From Acidimicrobiia bacterium (GTDB lineage Bacteria > Actinomycetota > Acidimicrobiia > Spongiisociales > UBA11373), in contig JAJCYA010000001.1 of assembly GCA_029263095.1 (NCBI GenBank), positions 1 to 64,000 on the forward strand: 64,000 bases of DNA, read 5' to 3'. The translations under genes were made by a program, and so were the position numbers. Of this stretch, positions 17,956-26,838 are shown in pieces (position 1 is the first letter of the stretch; every line of letters starts with the position of its first letter). Below the pieces are notes generated by a model that saw only the letters and a program-made list of their open reading frames with translations, had not been told where the DNA came from and ran no database searches.

Positions 17956-19713
17956 CTAGAAGAGCCCGACGACCTCACCGTTGTCATCGATATCGACCTT
18001 CATGAAGGCCGGAGTAGCACCGAGGCCCGGCATGGTGCGCATCGTTCCCAGCACCGGGTAGATGAATCCGGCTCCGACAGATGCCCGTACCTCTCTAACC
18101 GGGAGCGTGTAACCAGAAGGAGCACCCTTGAGCTTGGGATCGTGACTTATGGACAGGTGGGTCTTGGCCATGCAGATGGGCAGATACCCGAACCCGGACT
18201 TCTCGAAGTCGGCAATCTGACGATTGGCCTGTGGTGAGTATTCGACCTCGGCCGCTCCATACACCTGAGTGGCGATCGTCTCGATCTTCTCCTTGATCGA
18301 TCTCTCCAACGGATAGAGGAATGAGAAGTCGCTCGGCTCCTCGCACGCCGCGACCACCGCATCGGCAAGATCCGTTGCCCCTGCGCCGCCCTCGGCCCAA
18401 TTCTTGGTCACCACCGCCTGCGAAGCGCCGGAGCCGAGGGCCTCTTCAATCACCAAGCTGACCTCGGCATCAGTGTCGGTGTGAAAGTGATTGACCGCTA
18501 CAACGACCGGTACCCCGTAGCGCTTGGCGTTGGCGATATGAGCCTTGAGATTGCTGAGCCCCGCCCGCAGCAACGGCAGGTTCTCCTCGGTGTATGCGGC
18601 ATCGAGCGGCCTCCCGGCCACGACCCTAGGTCCGCCACCGTGAGTCTTCAGCGCGCGAATCGTCGCCACCAAGACGACACAGTCCGGCTTCAAACCCGAG
18701 ACCCGGCACTTGATGTCGAAGAACTTCTCCATCCCCATGTCGGCACCGAATCCGGATTCGGTCACCACGTAGTCACCGATTTGGAGCGCGACCCGATCGG
18801 CCAATATCGACGAGTTCCCATGGGCGATGTTGGCAAAGGGACCGGCATGAACGAAGGCAAGTTGGCCTTCAAGCGTCTGCATCAGAGTGGGGTGGAGCGA
18901 ATCGCGCAATAGCACGGTCACCGCACCGGCTACACCCAGATCCTCGAGTGTGATCGGTTCCCCAGACTTGGAACTTCCAATAACGACCCGACCGCAACGC
19001 TGTCGCAGATTGCGTAGCGCAGAGGCGTAATCAGTGCCGTCGACTAGAGCGAGAATCGCCATCAGCTCGCTTGCCACCGAAATGTCGTAGCCGGTCTCGC
19101 GCGGCCGGCCATCGGCCGATCCACCAAGACCAATCACCACATTTCGCAACGCTCGATCGTTGACATCGACCACACGCCGCCAGCTGATCTTGTCGGGATC
19201 GATGGCCAAACGTCGCAGACCCAAGTCGGCGAGCCGATCATCGGTGAGGCGACCCTCGTGATACCAACGTGCATCTATGGCGGCAGCCACAAGGTTATGT
19301 GCCACCGAAATCGCGTGAATGTCACCTGTGAGGTGGAGATTGAACTCGTCCATGGGTACGACCTGGCTATAGCCGCCGCCGGCGGCACCGCCCTTGATCC
19401 CAAAGGTCGGACCCATGCTCGGCTGACGGATACTTGCGATCGCCTTGTGCCCCAACACTCCCAACCCCTGCACCAGCCCGACCGCCGTCGTTGTCTTCCC
19501 TTCGCCGAGCGGCGTGGGTGTGATCGCCGTCACGTCGACGTATCTGCCCTTCCCGTTGGCGGACAGACGGCGCAGCGCGTCGAGATGAACCTTCGCCTTG
19601 GTCGCACCAAAGGCGATGAGCTCCTCAGGCTCGAGTCCATACTCCCCCGCCACGTCGGCGATTGGTCGAACCGTGGCCTCACGGGCGATATCGAGGTCGC
19701 TCGGAATCGTCAC
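17956..19713 (-). CDS. fhs: formate--tetrahydrofolate ligase
   Basis: 585 residues. ATP-dependent activation of formate to 10-formyl-THF. Visible signatures: the P-loop-like TPLGEGKTTTAVGL, RQPSMGPTFGIKGGAAGGGY, LTGDIHAISVAHNL, and the folate-site region CVVLVATIRALKTHGG. It overlaps folD by ATGA, so the two enzymes interconverting formate, 10-formyl-THF and methylene-THF are co-translated. They are divergent from the formate dehydrogenase operon, forming a C1 module. Confidence 0.98.
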   Translation of the reverse strand: MTIPSDLDIAREATVRPIADVAGEYGLEPEELIAFGATKAKVHLDALRRLSANGKGRYVDVTAITPTPLGEGKTTTAVGLVQGLGVLGHKAIASIRQPSMGPTFGIKGGAAGGGYSQVVPMDEFNLHLTGDIHAISVAHNLVAAAIDARWYHEGRLTDDRLADLGLRRLAIDPDKISWRRVVDVNDRALRNVVIGLGGSADGRPRETGYDISVASELMAILALVDGTDYASALRNLRQRCGRVVIGSSKSGEPITLEDLGVAGAVTVLLRDSLHPTLMQTLEGQLAFVHAGPFANIAHGNSSILADRVALQIGDYVVTESGFGADMGMEKFFDIKCRVSGLKPDCVVLVATIRALKTHGGGPRVVAGRPLDAAYTEENLPLLRAGLSNLKAHIANAKRYGVPVVVAVNHFHTDTDAEVSLVIEEALGSGASQAVVTKNWAEGGAGATDLADAVVAACEEPSDFSFLYPLERSIKEKIETIATQVYGAAEVEYSPQANRQIADFEKSGFGYLPICMAKTHLSISHDPKLKGAPSGYTLPVREVRASVGAGFIYPVLGTMRTMPGLGATPAFMKVDIDDNGEVVGLF

Positions 19714-20573
19714 ATCGTCTCCTCTCGGGTTGCATCCGCCAGGACGACCGTGTTCGCCAGCAACCCGGCGATGGTCATGGGACCGATCCCGCCGGGTACA
19801 GGGGTTATTGCCGAAGCGATCTCGGCCACCTCGTCAAACCTCACATCGCCAACGAGACCGGAATCGGTCTTCGTCGTCCCCACATCGATGACTACGGCGC
19901 CAGGAGCGACGTGATCGCCGCCGATCAAACCGGGACTTCCGGTGGCGACAACCAGAATGTCGGCCGATCTGGCAACGTCAACCAAGTCCTCAGTAGCGGA
20001 GTGAGCGACCGTGACTGTGGCGTTGTGAGGCCGCTGGCTCAGCATGACTGACAGGGGGCGACCCACCAGCCCGGAGCGACCGATTATCACAACATGCTTT
20101 CCGGCGGTCCCGATCTCATAGTGGTCGAGCAGCCGAAGGATCCCGCTCGGAGTGGCGGGGCGCGGCGCCGGAAGACCCAACACCATTCGACCGAGGCTGA
20201 CGGCATGAAGTCCATCGGCATCCTTGCTCGGGTCGATCCGCAAGATTGTGCGATCTGTATCCAGATGCCCGGGAAGCGGCAACTGGACGATGTAGCCGCT
20301 GACGGCCGGGTCGGTGTTGAGGTCGTCGATCGCGGCATCGACCTCGTCCTGTGAGACCTCTTCGTCCAGTCTGCGATCGATCGACACGATCCCCGCCTTG
20401 ACCGCCGCCTTGTGCTTCATCCCGACGTAGACGCCGGACGCTGCGTCATTGCCGACCAGAAGGGTTGCCAGACCCACGCGGATGCCGTCGGCAGCCAGAC
20501 CACCCACTCGTCCAGCAACCTCAGCGCGCAACAGCGCGGCTGGTTCTTTGCCAGTCAGGACCTTTGCAGTCAT
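19710..20573 (-). CDS. folD: bifunctional methylene-THF dehydrogenase / methenyl-THF cyclohydrolase
   Basis: 287 residues from ATG at 20573, with GGAGGTTCG immediately upstream; the frame is open upstream to 20909 but that part is antisense to fdhA. Typical motifs: YVGMKHKAAVKAGI (catalytic Lys), GYIVQLPLPGHLD, PATPSGILRLL, IIGRSGLVGRPLS and the C-terminal TPVPGGIGPMTIAGL. It converts 5,10-methylene-THF to 10-formyl-THF with NAD(P). First gene of the folD-fhs operon. Confidence 0.97.
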   Translation of the reverse strand: MTAKVLTGKEPAALLRAEVAGRVGGLAADGIRVGLATLLVGNDAASGVYVGMKHKAAVKAGIVSIDRRLDEEVSQDEVDAAIDDLNTDPAVSGYIVQLPLPGHLDTDRTILRIDPSKDADGLHAVSLGRMVLGLPAPRPATPSGILRLLDHYEIGTAGKHVVIIGRSGLVGRPLSVMLSQRPHNATVTVAHSATEDLVDVARSADILVVATGSPGLIGGDHVAPGAVVIDVGTTKTDSGLVGDVRFDEVAEIASAITPVPGGIGPMTIAGLLANTVVLADATREETM

Positions 20574-20657
20574 CGAACCTCCGACCCGCAAGATTAGGAG
20601 CCTGTCGAGCTCTCGCGGTGCAACCGAGGGCCGGTTAGCCTCGATGCTCTGAGTGGG

Positions 20658-20668
20658 AAGGAGGTGAT
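20658..20668 (+). promoter_or_regulatory. complete 11-base Shine-Dalgarno sequence of the formate dehydrogenase operon
   Basis: AAGGAGGTGAT matches the full anti-Shine-Dalgarno of 16S rRNA with no mismatch and places the ATG at 20670 two bases further on. This decides the start: an in-frame GTG at 20664 lies inside the site itself. Such strong initiation fits a gene that must tolerate a slow selenocysteine codon (inference). Confidence 0.85.
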
Positions 20669-20669
20669 T

Positions 20670-22541
20670 ATGGGAAAGCGCTACCAACGATTGACCAGGC
20701 CACTGGTACGTGACGGCAACAGTCTGCGGGAAGCGACCTGGGACGAGGCTCTGGACCGGGCGGCGGCCGGGTTCGCAGCAAATACGGGCGAAGCGTTCGG
20801 AATGTTCAGTTGCTCCAAGGCGACCAACGAAACGAACTACGTCGCGCAGAAGTTTGCTCGAACCGTCCAGGCAAGCAACAACATCGACAGCTGCAACCGA
20901 ACCTGACACGCTCCCTCAGTCGTCGGTCTGGCGACCGTGTTCGGAGCAGGCGGAGGAACCAGCAGCTACCAGGAAATCGAAGAGACCGACCTCATCCTCC
21001 TGTGGGGTTCGAATGCGCGCGCCGCCCACCCGATCTTCTTCCACCACCTCCTCAAGGGAGTGCATCGAGGAGCCCACATGTACGTCGTCGACCCGCGCCG
21101 CTCCGAGTCGGCACAGTGGGCCGATGTTTGGCTGGGAATCGATGTCGGATCCGACATCGCGCTGGCGAACACCGTGGCTGCGGAGATCATCCGGGCCGAC
21201 CTCACCAACAAGGACTTCATCGCGCGAGCCACCAGTGGGTTCGAGGAGTTTGCGACACAGATGGAGCCCTGGACACTCGATCGTGGCGCTGCAATCACCG
21301 GAGTGCCGGCAGATGCGATCCGCCAGTTGGCGCACGCCTACGCGACGGCACCCTCCGCCCAGCTGTGCTGGACCCTCGGAATCACCGAGCACCACAACGG
21401 CACCGAGAACGTTCTGTCCCTCATCAACCTCTCACTGCTCACCGGCCACATCGGACGCTGGGGATCGGGACTGGTCCCGATCCGCGGACAGAACAACGTC
21501 CAGGGTGGTGGCGACATGGGAGCGCTTCCCAACAAGCTCCCCGGATTCAAGGACGTAGCCGACCCGGAACACCGCGCCCGCTTCGAGCGGGTGTACGGCA
21601 CCAAGATCTCCGCCGAGCCGGGGCGCCACATCAGCCTCATGCTGGAAGCAATGGAAGAGGGATCGCTAAGAACTCTGTACGTCGTTGGGGAGAATCCGGT
21701 TCAGTCCGAAGCGGACGCGGCCCGCACCACTGCCCTGTTGAAGGGGCTCGACCACCTGGTCGTCCAAGATCTGTTCCTAACGGCCACGGCCGAACTCGCC
21801 GACGTCGTGCTCCCCGCGGCCGGCTGGGGTGAAGTCGAGGGCACATACACATCGAGTGAGCGCCGGGTGCAGCACGCCGACCGCGTTATCGACCCTCCTG
21901 GTGAAGCGCGAGACGACATTGCGATCATGACCGGTCTTGCTCGACGCCTGGGCCACAGCTGGCCCGACCAAAGCATTGAGGAGACGTGGGACGAACTGCG
22001 CTCCCTCTCTGCGCTCCACACCGGAATGAGCTACGAGCGCCTCCAAACGCTCGGAGGACTCCAGTGGCCGTGTCCCACGGTGGACCACCCAGGAACGCCA
22101 TTCCTCCACGGACGGTTGTGGAGCGACGACGTCGGTACGCCCGCCCCATTCATGCCGGTCGAGTGGGTGCCTCCGGTGGATCAGCTCACAGACGAGTACC
22201 CGATCCGACTCACCACCGGAAGGAGAATGGACAGTTACAACACCGGAGTGCAGAGCGGGCGCTACTCCTCGCCGCAACGAATCCGAGGCGGAATCGATCT
22301 GGCTCCCGAGGACGCCCAGCAGATTGGTGTTTCCGAGACCGACACGATCCGGATTACCTCGCGCCGCGGGAGTATCGATGCACCGGTTCGCCTCGACCGT
22401 GGCCTGCGTCCGGGTCTCGCCTTCATGTCCATCCACTTCCCGGATGACGTCGATGTCAACCAATTGACCATCGATGCGTGGGATCCTCGAGCGGGCACCG
22501 CCGAGTTCAAAGCCACCGCGATCCGCATCGAGAGGATCTGA
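20670..22541 (+). CDS. fdhA: selenocysteine formate dehydrogenase, Mo/bis-MGD catalytic subunit lacking its N-terminal Fe-S domain
   Basis: 623 residues if the TGA at 20904-20906 is read as selenocysteine (residue 79). The two halves are in one frame, and the junction reads SCNRT-U-HAPSVVGL, matching the family motif in which Cys or Sec is the Mo ligand followed by the catalytic His. Further on are LILLWGSNARAAHP, YVVDPRRSESA, RGQNNVQGGGDMGALPN and the C-terminal MopB lid (RLTTGRRMDSYNTG, TSRRGSI). It should oxidise formate to CO2 or do the reverse. The protein starts at RLTRPLVRDGNSLREATWDE, which is normally about residue 60 after the CxxCxxxC cluster; that missing part is encoded at the end of the gene at 24256. 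The stop overlaps the next ATG by one base. Confidence 0.92.
20910..20947 (+). promoter_or_regulatory. bacterial SECIS hairpin of fdhA
   Basis: Starts four bases after the TGA. Upper stem GTCGTC (20919-20924) pairs with GGCGAC (20930-20935) around the five-base apical loop GGTCT, the loop sequence of E. coli fdhF. A lower stem GCTCC (20910-20914) pairs with GGAGC (20943-20947). The loop begins 21 bases after the first base of the TGA, the same offset as I recall for E. coli fdhF. It would recruit SelB with Sec-tRNA. Confidence 0.85.
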
Positions 22542-24259
22542 TGGATCTTCGGCTCCTCACCGCAGCTCCTACCGACGCCGAACGGACCGCAGTGGACGAC
22601 GTGCTCGGTCCTCCTACCTCCGGCTGGGACGGGGCCGCCTTCGATGAGGCGTCGGGACGTATCGCAGTTGGGGGGCACGCCACGAGGGCCCGCCGACACC
22701 TGCTGCTACCAGCGCTTCACGCTCTGCGCGATTCGCGCGGCTGGATCAGCGAAGGCGGACTCGGCTACATATGTGAGCGCCTCAGCATCCCTCCGGCCGA
22801 GGCGTACGGTGTGGCAACGTTCTACGCACTGCTCGACGTAGAGGAACGTGCCGCCCGTGTCGTCCATGTTTGCGATGACATCGTTTGTGCCCGGACAGCC
22901 GGAGAATCCAAGACAACCCTCGAAGCGGAAGGGGCTGTAGTCGTCCCCAGCCCGTGCCTGGGCGGATGCGCCAATCCTGTGGCAACACTCGAGGACGTCG
23001 CCGGCTCACCGCTCGCCAATAGATCTGAGACTCCGCCGGTGCCACAGGAGCGGGACGGTCTGCGACTGCTGCGAAGGATCGGGGTCATCGATCCCGAGAG
23101 CCTCACCGACTACGAGCAACACGGCGGATTCGTGGCTCTGAGGCGAGCCCGGGAGTTGGGTTCGAACGGTGTGTTGGACGAACTCGGCCAGGCCAACCTT
23201 CGAGGCCGAGGCGGTGCCGCCTTCCCCGTCGCAGCCAAGTGGCGGGGCACACGTGTGGCCGAGGGCACCGTGAAGCACGTGATCGCCAACGGCGATGAGT
23301 CGGAGCCCGGGACATTCAAAGACCGAGTTCTCATGGAAAGCGACCCTTTCGCGGTCGTCGAGGGACTCCTGATCGCCGCCGAGACCGTCGGCGCCACCAA
23401 GGGGTGGATATACGTTCGTGCCGAGTACCCGTTGGCCGTCCGGCGACTCGAGATTGCGATCGCCGCCATCGAAGCGGCCGGACTCAACGAAGGCTTCCAC
23501 ATAGAGCTTCGGGTCGGGGCAGGCGCCTACGTCTGCGGCGAGGAGACTGCGCTGTTCGCCAGCATCGAAGGACAACGAGGGGAACCTCGGCAGAAGCCAC
23601 CGTTTCCGACGACCAACGGACTGTTCGGACAGCCGACTGCGATCAACAACATCGAGACCCTCGTCGCCGTGCTCGAAATCGTCGAGAGGGGTGGAGAGGC
23701 CTTCGCCGCCACCGGCACCGCTGGATCCTCGGGTCCCAAACTCTTCTCGGTCTCCGGCGACGTTCACCGCCCGGGGGTCTATGAACTGCCCTTTGGCACA
23801 CCTCTAAGCGAACTGATCGACATCGCGGGTGGACCGGTCGATCGTATGGGAGCCGTGCTCTTGGGAGGTGCAGCAGGATCCTTCATTCCACCCGACGGCC
23901 TCGACATCGAGCTCTCGATAGAAGGAGCGGCTGGCGCCGGTGCGGCCCTGGGATCGGGTGCCGTGATGGTTTTCGACGCCACCACCGATTTCGGAGCAGT
24001 CGTACGTCGGATCGCCGCGTTCTTTCGTGATGAGTCGTGCGGGAAGTGTGTCCCGTGTCGGATCGGTACGGTGCGCCAGGAGGAAACCCTGATCCGGCTT
24101 TCGGAGGGAGACACAATTGGGTCGGTCTCCGACGAGTTGCGCCTCCTCTCAGATCTCGATGCTGTCATGACCGATGCATCGATATGCGGCCTCGGTAGAA
24201 CGGCGGCATCCGCCGTTCGCTCGGCCATCGCTCTCGAACTCCCGGGAGTACTCGCATGA
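22541..24259 (+). CDS. NAD-linked formate dehydrogenase subunit, NuoE-NuoF fusion
   Basis: 572 residues. Residues about 1-160 are a NuoE/24-kDa 2Fe-2S domain (AEAYGVATFYALL, Cys in VCDDIVCARTAG and SPCLGGC). The rest is a NuoF/51-kDa domain with the FMN/NADH motif NLRGRGGAAFPVAAKW, ANGDESEPGTFKDR, YVCGEETALFASIEGQRG and the 4Fe-4S motif SCGKCVPCRIGT. It should pass electrons between formate dehydrogenase and NAD. In FdsGBA-type enzymes these are two genes; here they are fused. It overlaps fdhA by one base and the next gene by four. Confidence 0.95.
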   Translation: MDLRLLTAAPTDAERTAVDDVLGPPTSGWDGAAFDEASGRIAVGGHATRARRHLLLPALHALRDSRGWISEGGLGYICERLSIPPAEAYGVATFYALLDVEERAARVVHVCDDIVCARTAGESKTTLEAEGAVVVPSPCLGGCANPVATLEDVAGSPLANRSETPPVPQERDGLRLLRRIGVIDPESLTDYEQHGGFVALRRARELGSNGVLDELGQANLRGRGGAAFPVAAKWRGTRVAEGTVKHVIANGDESEPGTFKDRVLMESDPFAVVEGLLIAAETVGATKGWIYVRAEYPLAVRRLEIAIAAIEAAGLNEGFHIELRVGAGAYVCGEETALFASIEGQRGEPRQKPPFPTTNGLFGQPTAINNIETLVAVLEIVERGGEAFAATGTAGSSGPKLFSVSGDVHRPGVYELPFGTPLSELIDIAGGPVDRMGAVLLGGAAGSFIPPDGLDIELSIEGAAGAGAALGSGAVMVFDATTDFGAVVRRIAAFFRDESCGKCVPCRIGTVRQEETLIRLSEGDTIGSVSDELRLLSDLDAVMTDASICGLGRTAASAVRSAIALELPGVLA

Positions 24260-25152
24260 CGGATATCTCGATCTCGATCGATGGCCAACCCGTCGCGGTG
24301 CCCACGGGAACCTCGATCCTCGACGCCTGCGGGACGCTCGACATCGAAACTCCGACCCTCTGCCACGCGGCGACGCTGGAACCGGCATATGCCTGTCGGG
24401 CGTGCGTTGTGGAGGTCGGCGAAGGCGCCCTGATCCCGGCCTGTGCGCGTCGGGTTCAGGAGGGCATGGAAATCGCCACAACATCTGAGCGAGTCACACA
24501 AAGCCGCCGCATGGTGTTCGAGCTACTCGGTTCGACAACAAATCTCGCTCGGGCCGACGCCGACATTCTGCGGTGGAGCGAGGAACTCGGCGCCGTCACC
24601 GACCGATTCGGCACACCGGCAGACGGAAACAAGCGCGGCGTACCCCGCCCCGGCCACCACTCGAACGCTCCGACCGGTTCGGCGGCGACCGTGCACGAGC
24701 CGGTCAAGATCGAGGACGACGTATACGTGCGCGACTACTCGGCGTGCATCCTCTGCTTCCGTTGCGTCGACGCTTGCGGCGAGCAGCACCAAGGCACGTT
24801 TGCCATCGCTACTGCGGGCCGTGGGTTCGACGCCCGAATCTCGACGGAGTTCGATGCTGCGCTCCCCGATTCGGCGTGTGTCTACTGCGGCAACTGCATA
24901 GCTGTGTGCCCCACCGGTGCACTGGTTGGCAAGATCCAATGGGATCTCCGCCAGGCCGACCGGTGGGACCCGTCCCGACAGGAGACCAAGCGATCGGTGT
25001 GTGGCTACTGCGGGGTCGGATGCAACCTGGACATCACCACCCAGGATGGGCGCATCGTCGAAGTCGCAAGTCCGGATGACCACGATGTCACGCTCGGCAA
25101 TCTGTGCATCAAGGGACGATTCGGGTGGCAGTTCGTATACGCCGATGAGTAG
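24256..25152 (+). CDS. Fe-S subunit of formate dehydrogenase: detached N-terminal half of FdhA
   Basis: 298 residues. Cys 36, 47, 50 and 63 form a plant-type 2Fe-2S cluster. Cys 164/167/170/174 and 208/211/214/218 form two 4Fe-4S clusters (CILCFRCVDAC, CVYCGNCIAVCP). Cys 249/252/256/284 form the 4Fe-4S domain that normally begins the molybdopterin subunit (CGYCGVGCNLDI, NLCIKGRFG). The protein stops at WQFVYADE, exactly where the catalytic protein at 20670 takes up the family alignment (RLTRPL). It therefore supplies the electron path from Mo to NuoEF as a separate chain. I see no His-Cys cluster motif of the kind found in NuoG. Confidence 0.93.
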   Translation: MTDISISIDGQPVAVPTGTSILDACGTLDIETPTLCHAATLEPAYACRACVVEVGEGALIPACARRVQEGMEIATTSERVTQSRRMVFELLGSTTNLARADADILRWSEELGAVTDRFGTPADGNKRGVPRPGHHSNAPTGSAATVHEPVKIEDDVYVRDYSACILCFRCVDACGEQHQGTFAIATAGRGFDARISTEFDAALPDSACVYCGNCIAVCPTGALVGKIQWDLRQADRWDPSRQETKRSVCGYCGVGCNLDITTQDGRIVEVASPDDHDVTLGNLCIKGRFGWQFVYADE

Positions 25153-25957
25153 GCCCGTAGTAGAGCGCCCGATTGTCCGCCGGCGCGGTGGCTCCGCCAC
25201 CGACATAGACGACACGTTGGTGGTCGAAGAGCCAATGGAGATTCGACTCGACGACACCGCTATCGCCGTGGTCATGCGTACCCCCGGCAACGACGATGAC
25301 CTCATTCGAGGATTCGCGCTGACCGAGGGCATCGCCCTCGATCCAGACGAGATGTCGACGATCGAGGACCTCGGCGAGGGCCGGTACCGAATCGTCTTCG
25401 GCGATGGCACCACGGTCGATCCAGAGAGGTTCCGTCGCAATCTCTATGCGACGTCGTCCTGCGGCGTGTGCGGGAAAGCATCAATCGATGCCGTCCGTAT
25501 CGCAGCGCGCTCGGCAGACGCAGGTCCGATCATCTCGGCGTCGGTGATCTCGAGCCTGCCCGACTCACTCGCAAGCCGGCAGCCATTCTTCGATCTGACG
25601 GGAGGAATCCACGCAGCGGCTGCCTTTGCAGCCGACGGAACCCTCATCGCGGCTCGGGAGGATATCGGACGCCACAACGCGGTCGACAAGGTCGTCGGGG
25701 CGATCGCAGCCGACGGGTGGCCTGTCGCCCAGCCGATCCTGTTCGTCTCGGGACGGGTTTCCTTCGAGATCGTCCAGAAGGCGGCGGTCGCCGGTTTTCG
25801 CGTCGTCGCAGGTGTGTCAGCGGTGTCTTCACTCGCGGTCGAACTCGCAGAGGAACTCGAGATGACCGTCCTGGGGTTCGTGCGCGGTCGCGGCTTCAAC
25901 GAGTACACCACGTCGAACCGCATCGCGCGGGCTGCCGAACCTCACTCCGAGCTCTAG
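25145..25957 (+). CDS. fdhD: formate dehydrogenase accessory sulfurtransferase
   Basis: 270 residues from ATG at 25145, overlapping the Fe-S gene by eight bases. Has the conserved ATSSCGVCGKASID with the two sulfur-carrying Cys, FDLTGGIHAAAAF, AREDIGRHNAVDKVVG and LFVSGRVSFEIVQKAA. FdhD moves sulfur from IscS to the Mo-bis-MGD cofactor and is required for active formate dehydrogenase. Its presence as last gene of the operon supports the identity of the split enzyme as a true formate dehydrogenase. Confidence 0.97.
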   Translation: MSRPVVERPIVRRRGGSATDIDDTLVVEEPMEIRLDDTAIAVVMRTPGNDDDLIRGFALTEGIALDPDEMSTIEDLGEGRYRIVFGDGTTVDPERFRRNLYATSSCGVCGKASIDAVRIAARSADAGPIISASVISSLPDSLASRQPFFDLTGGIHAAAAFAADGTLIAAREDIGRHNAVDKVVGAIAADGWPVAQPILFVSGRVSFEIVQKAAVAGFRVVAGVSAVSSLAVELAEELEMTVLGFVRGRGFNEYTTSNRIARAAEPHSEL

Positions 25958-26733
25958 GGCGCCCGCACGGCGAGTCCGGCAACGATCACCACCAACAGGC
26001 CAAGGCCGATCTGCTGGCTACCCAGCACCGGCGTGGACGCCGGCCGCCGGCGCACCATGACGGCACCGAACAGGCCAACGAATGCGATTCCGCCGACGGC
26101 TAGGGCCGGGATGTAATCCAATGACAGTCCGAGGGTTGCCACTCCGATCGCCGCCAATTGCCCGGCGTCACTGTGCCAAGTCCGATACGCCTGACCCTTG
26201 GCTCGCCGAAGCTGAACCCGGACGAACGTCACCGCCGCCACCGATCTGGCGGCAATCACCAACCACAGTCCCGCAGCGACCTCGGGGGTCGCGCCACCGC
26301 TGAGTGCGATCGCCGCGGCCATCGAACCAACGCCTATGGCACCAGCCAGTTCGGGCACCAGCCGACGACTCCTGCTCCGGGTGTCGTACCAGACTTCCAG
26401 TGCGAGCAACGGCGCTGCGACAGCCAACGGCCACCAGAAGGCGGCCTCGGCGGTGGCAATCGCGACTGAACCGGAGGCAAGGATCAGGGCTAGTTCGATA
26501 CCGGCCACCAGCGCCGCCACCCGCGATCTCGACCGCCAGTGGTCACGCCTCCAATCGACTAGGGCGATCCTGCCGGGTGTCCTCGACATGAAGACCAGGA
26601 GAGCAGCCAGGCCGAGAGCGAACCCGGAAGCCGAAGGCGCCACCAGCAAGCCGAGGACCACCGGCTCCAAAGTGAGGCTCCAACCACCATGCTCGGTGGG
26701 CAGAGCAACCGATCGCAACGTGGAGTTCAACAC
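25954..26733 (-). CDS. YwiC-like membrane protein
   Basis: 259 residues with about seven to eight membrane segments. The N-terminal PTEHGGWSLTLEP matches the YwiC-like signature (P-x-EHG-W), and later VRVQLRRAKGQ and YDTRSRSRRLVPELAG are typical polar loops. Function unknown; in Bacillus the founding gene sits in the nitrate-respiration region. Convergent with fdhD, stops overlapping by four bases. Confidence 0.87.
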   Translation of the reverse strand: MLNSTLRSVALPTEHGGWSLTLEPVVLGLLVAPSASGFALGLAALLVFMSRTPGRIALVDWRRDHWRSRSRVAALVAGIELALILASGSVAIATAEAAFWWPLAVAAPLLALEVWYDTRSRSRRLVPELAGAIGVGSMAAAIALSGGATPEVAAGLWLVIAARSVAAVTFVRVQLRRAKGQAYRTWHSDAGQLAAIGVATLGLSLDYIPALAVGGIAFVGLFGAVMVRRRPASTPVLGSQQIGLGLLVVIVAGLAVRAP

Positions 26734-26838
26734 AGAGAGTCACTTGTTCGGAATGCGGACTACTGGTTTACCACCTTCAGTGACGGTGCCCACCGCAGCG
26801 TGCACCTCAACGCGGCTCTGGCTCCGTGGCGCCGTGGT

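Noticed and set aside
20670-22541. fdhA as a pseudogene broken by a nonsense mutation
   Set aside because: The TGA falls exactly at the Cys/Sec position of the family, the frame is otherwise clean over 620 codons, and a SECIS hairpin with the expected loop follows.
23006-23767. 253-codon frame antisense to the NuoE-NuoF gene
   Set aside because: Mirror of strong codon bias in a clear gene; no start signal or motif.
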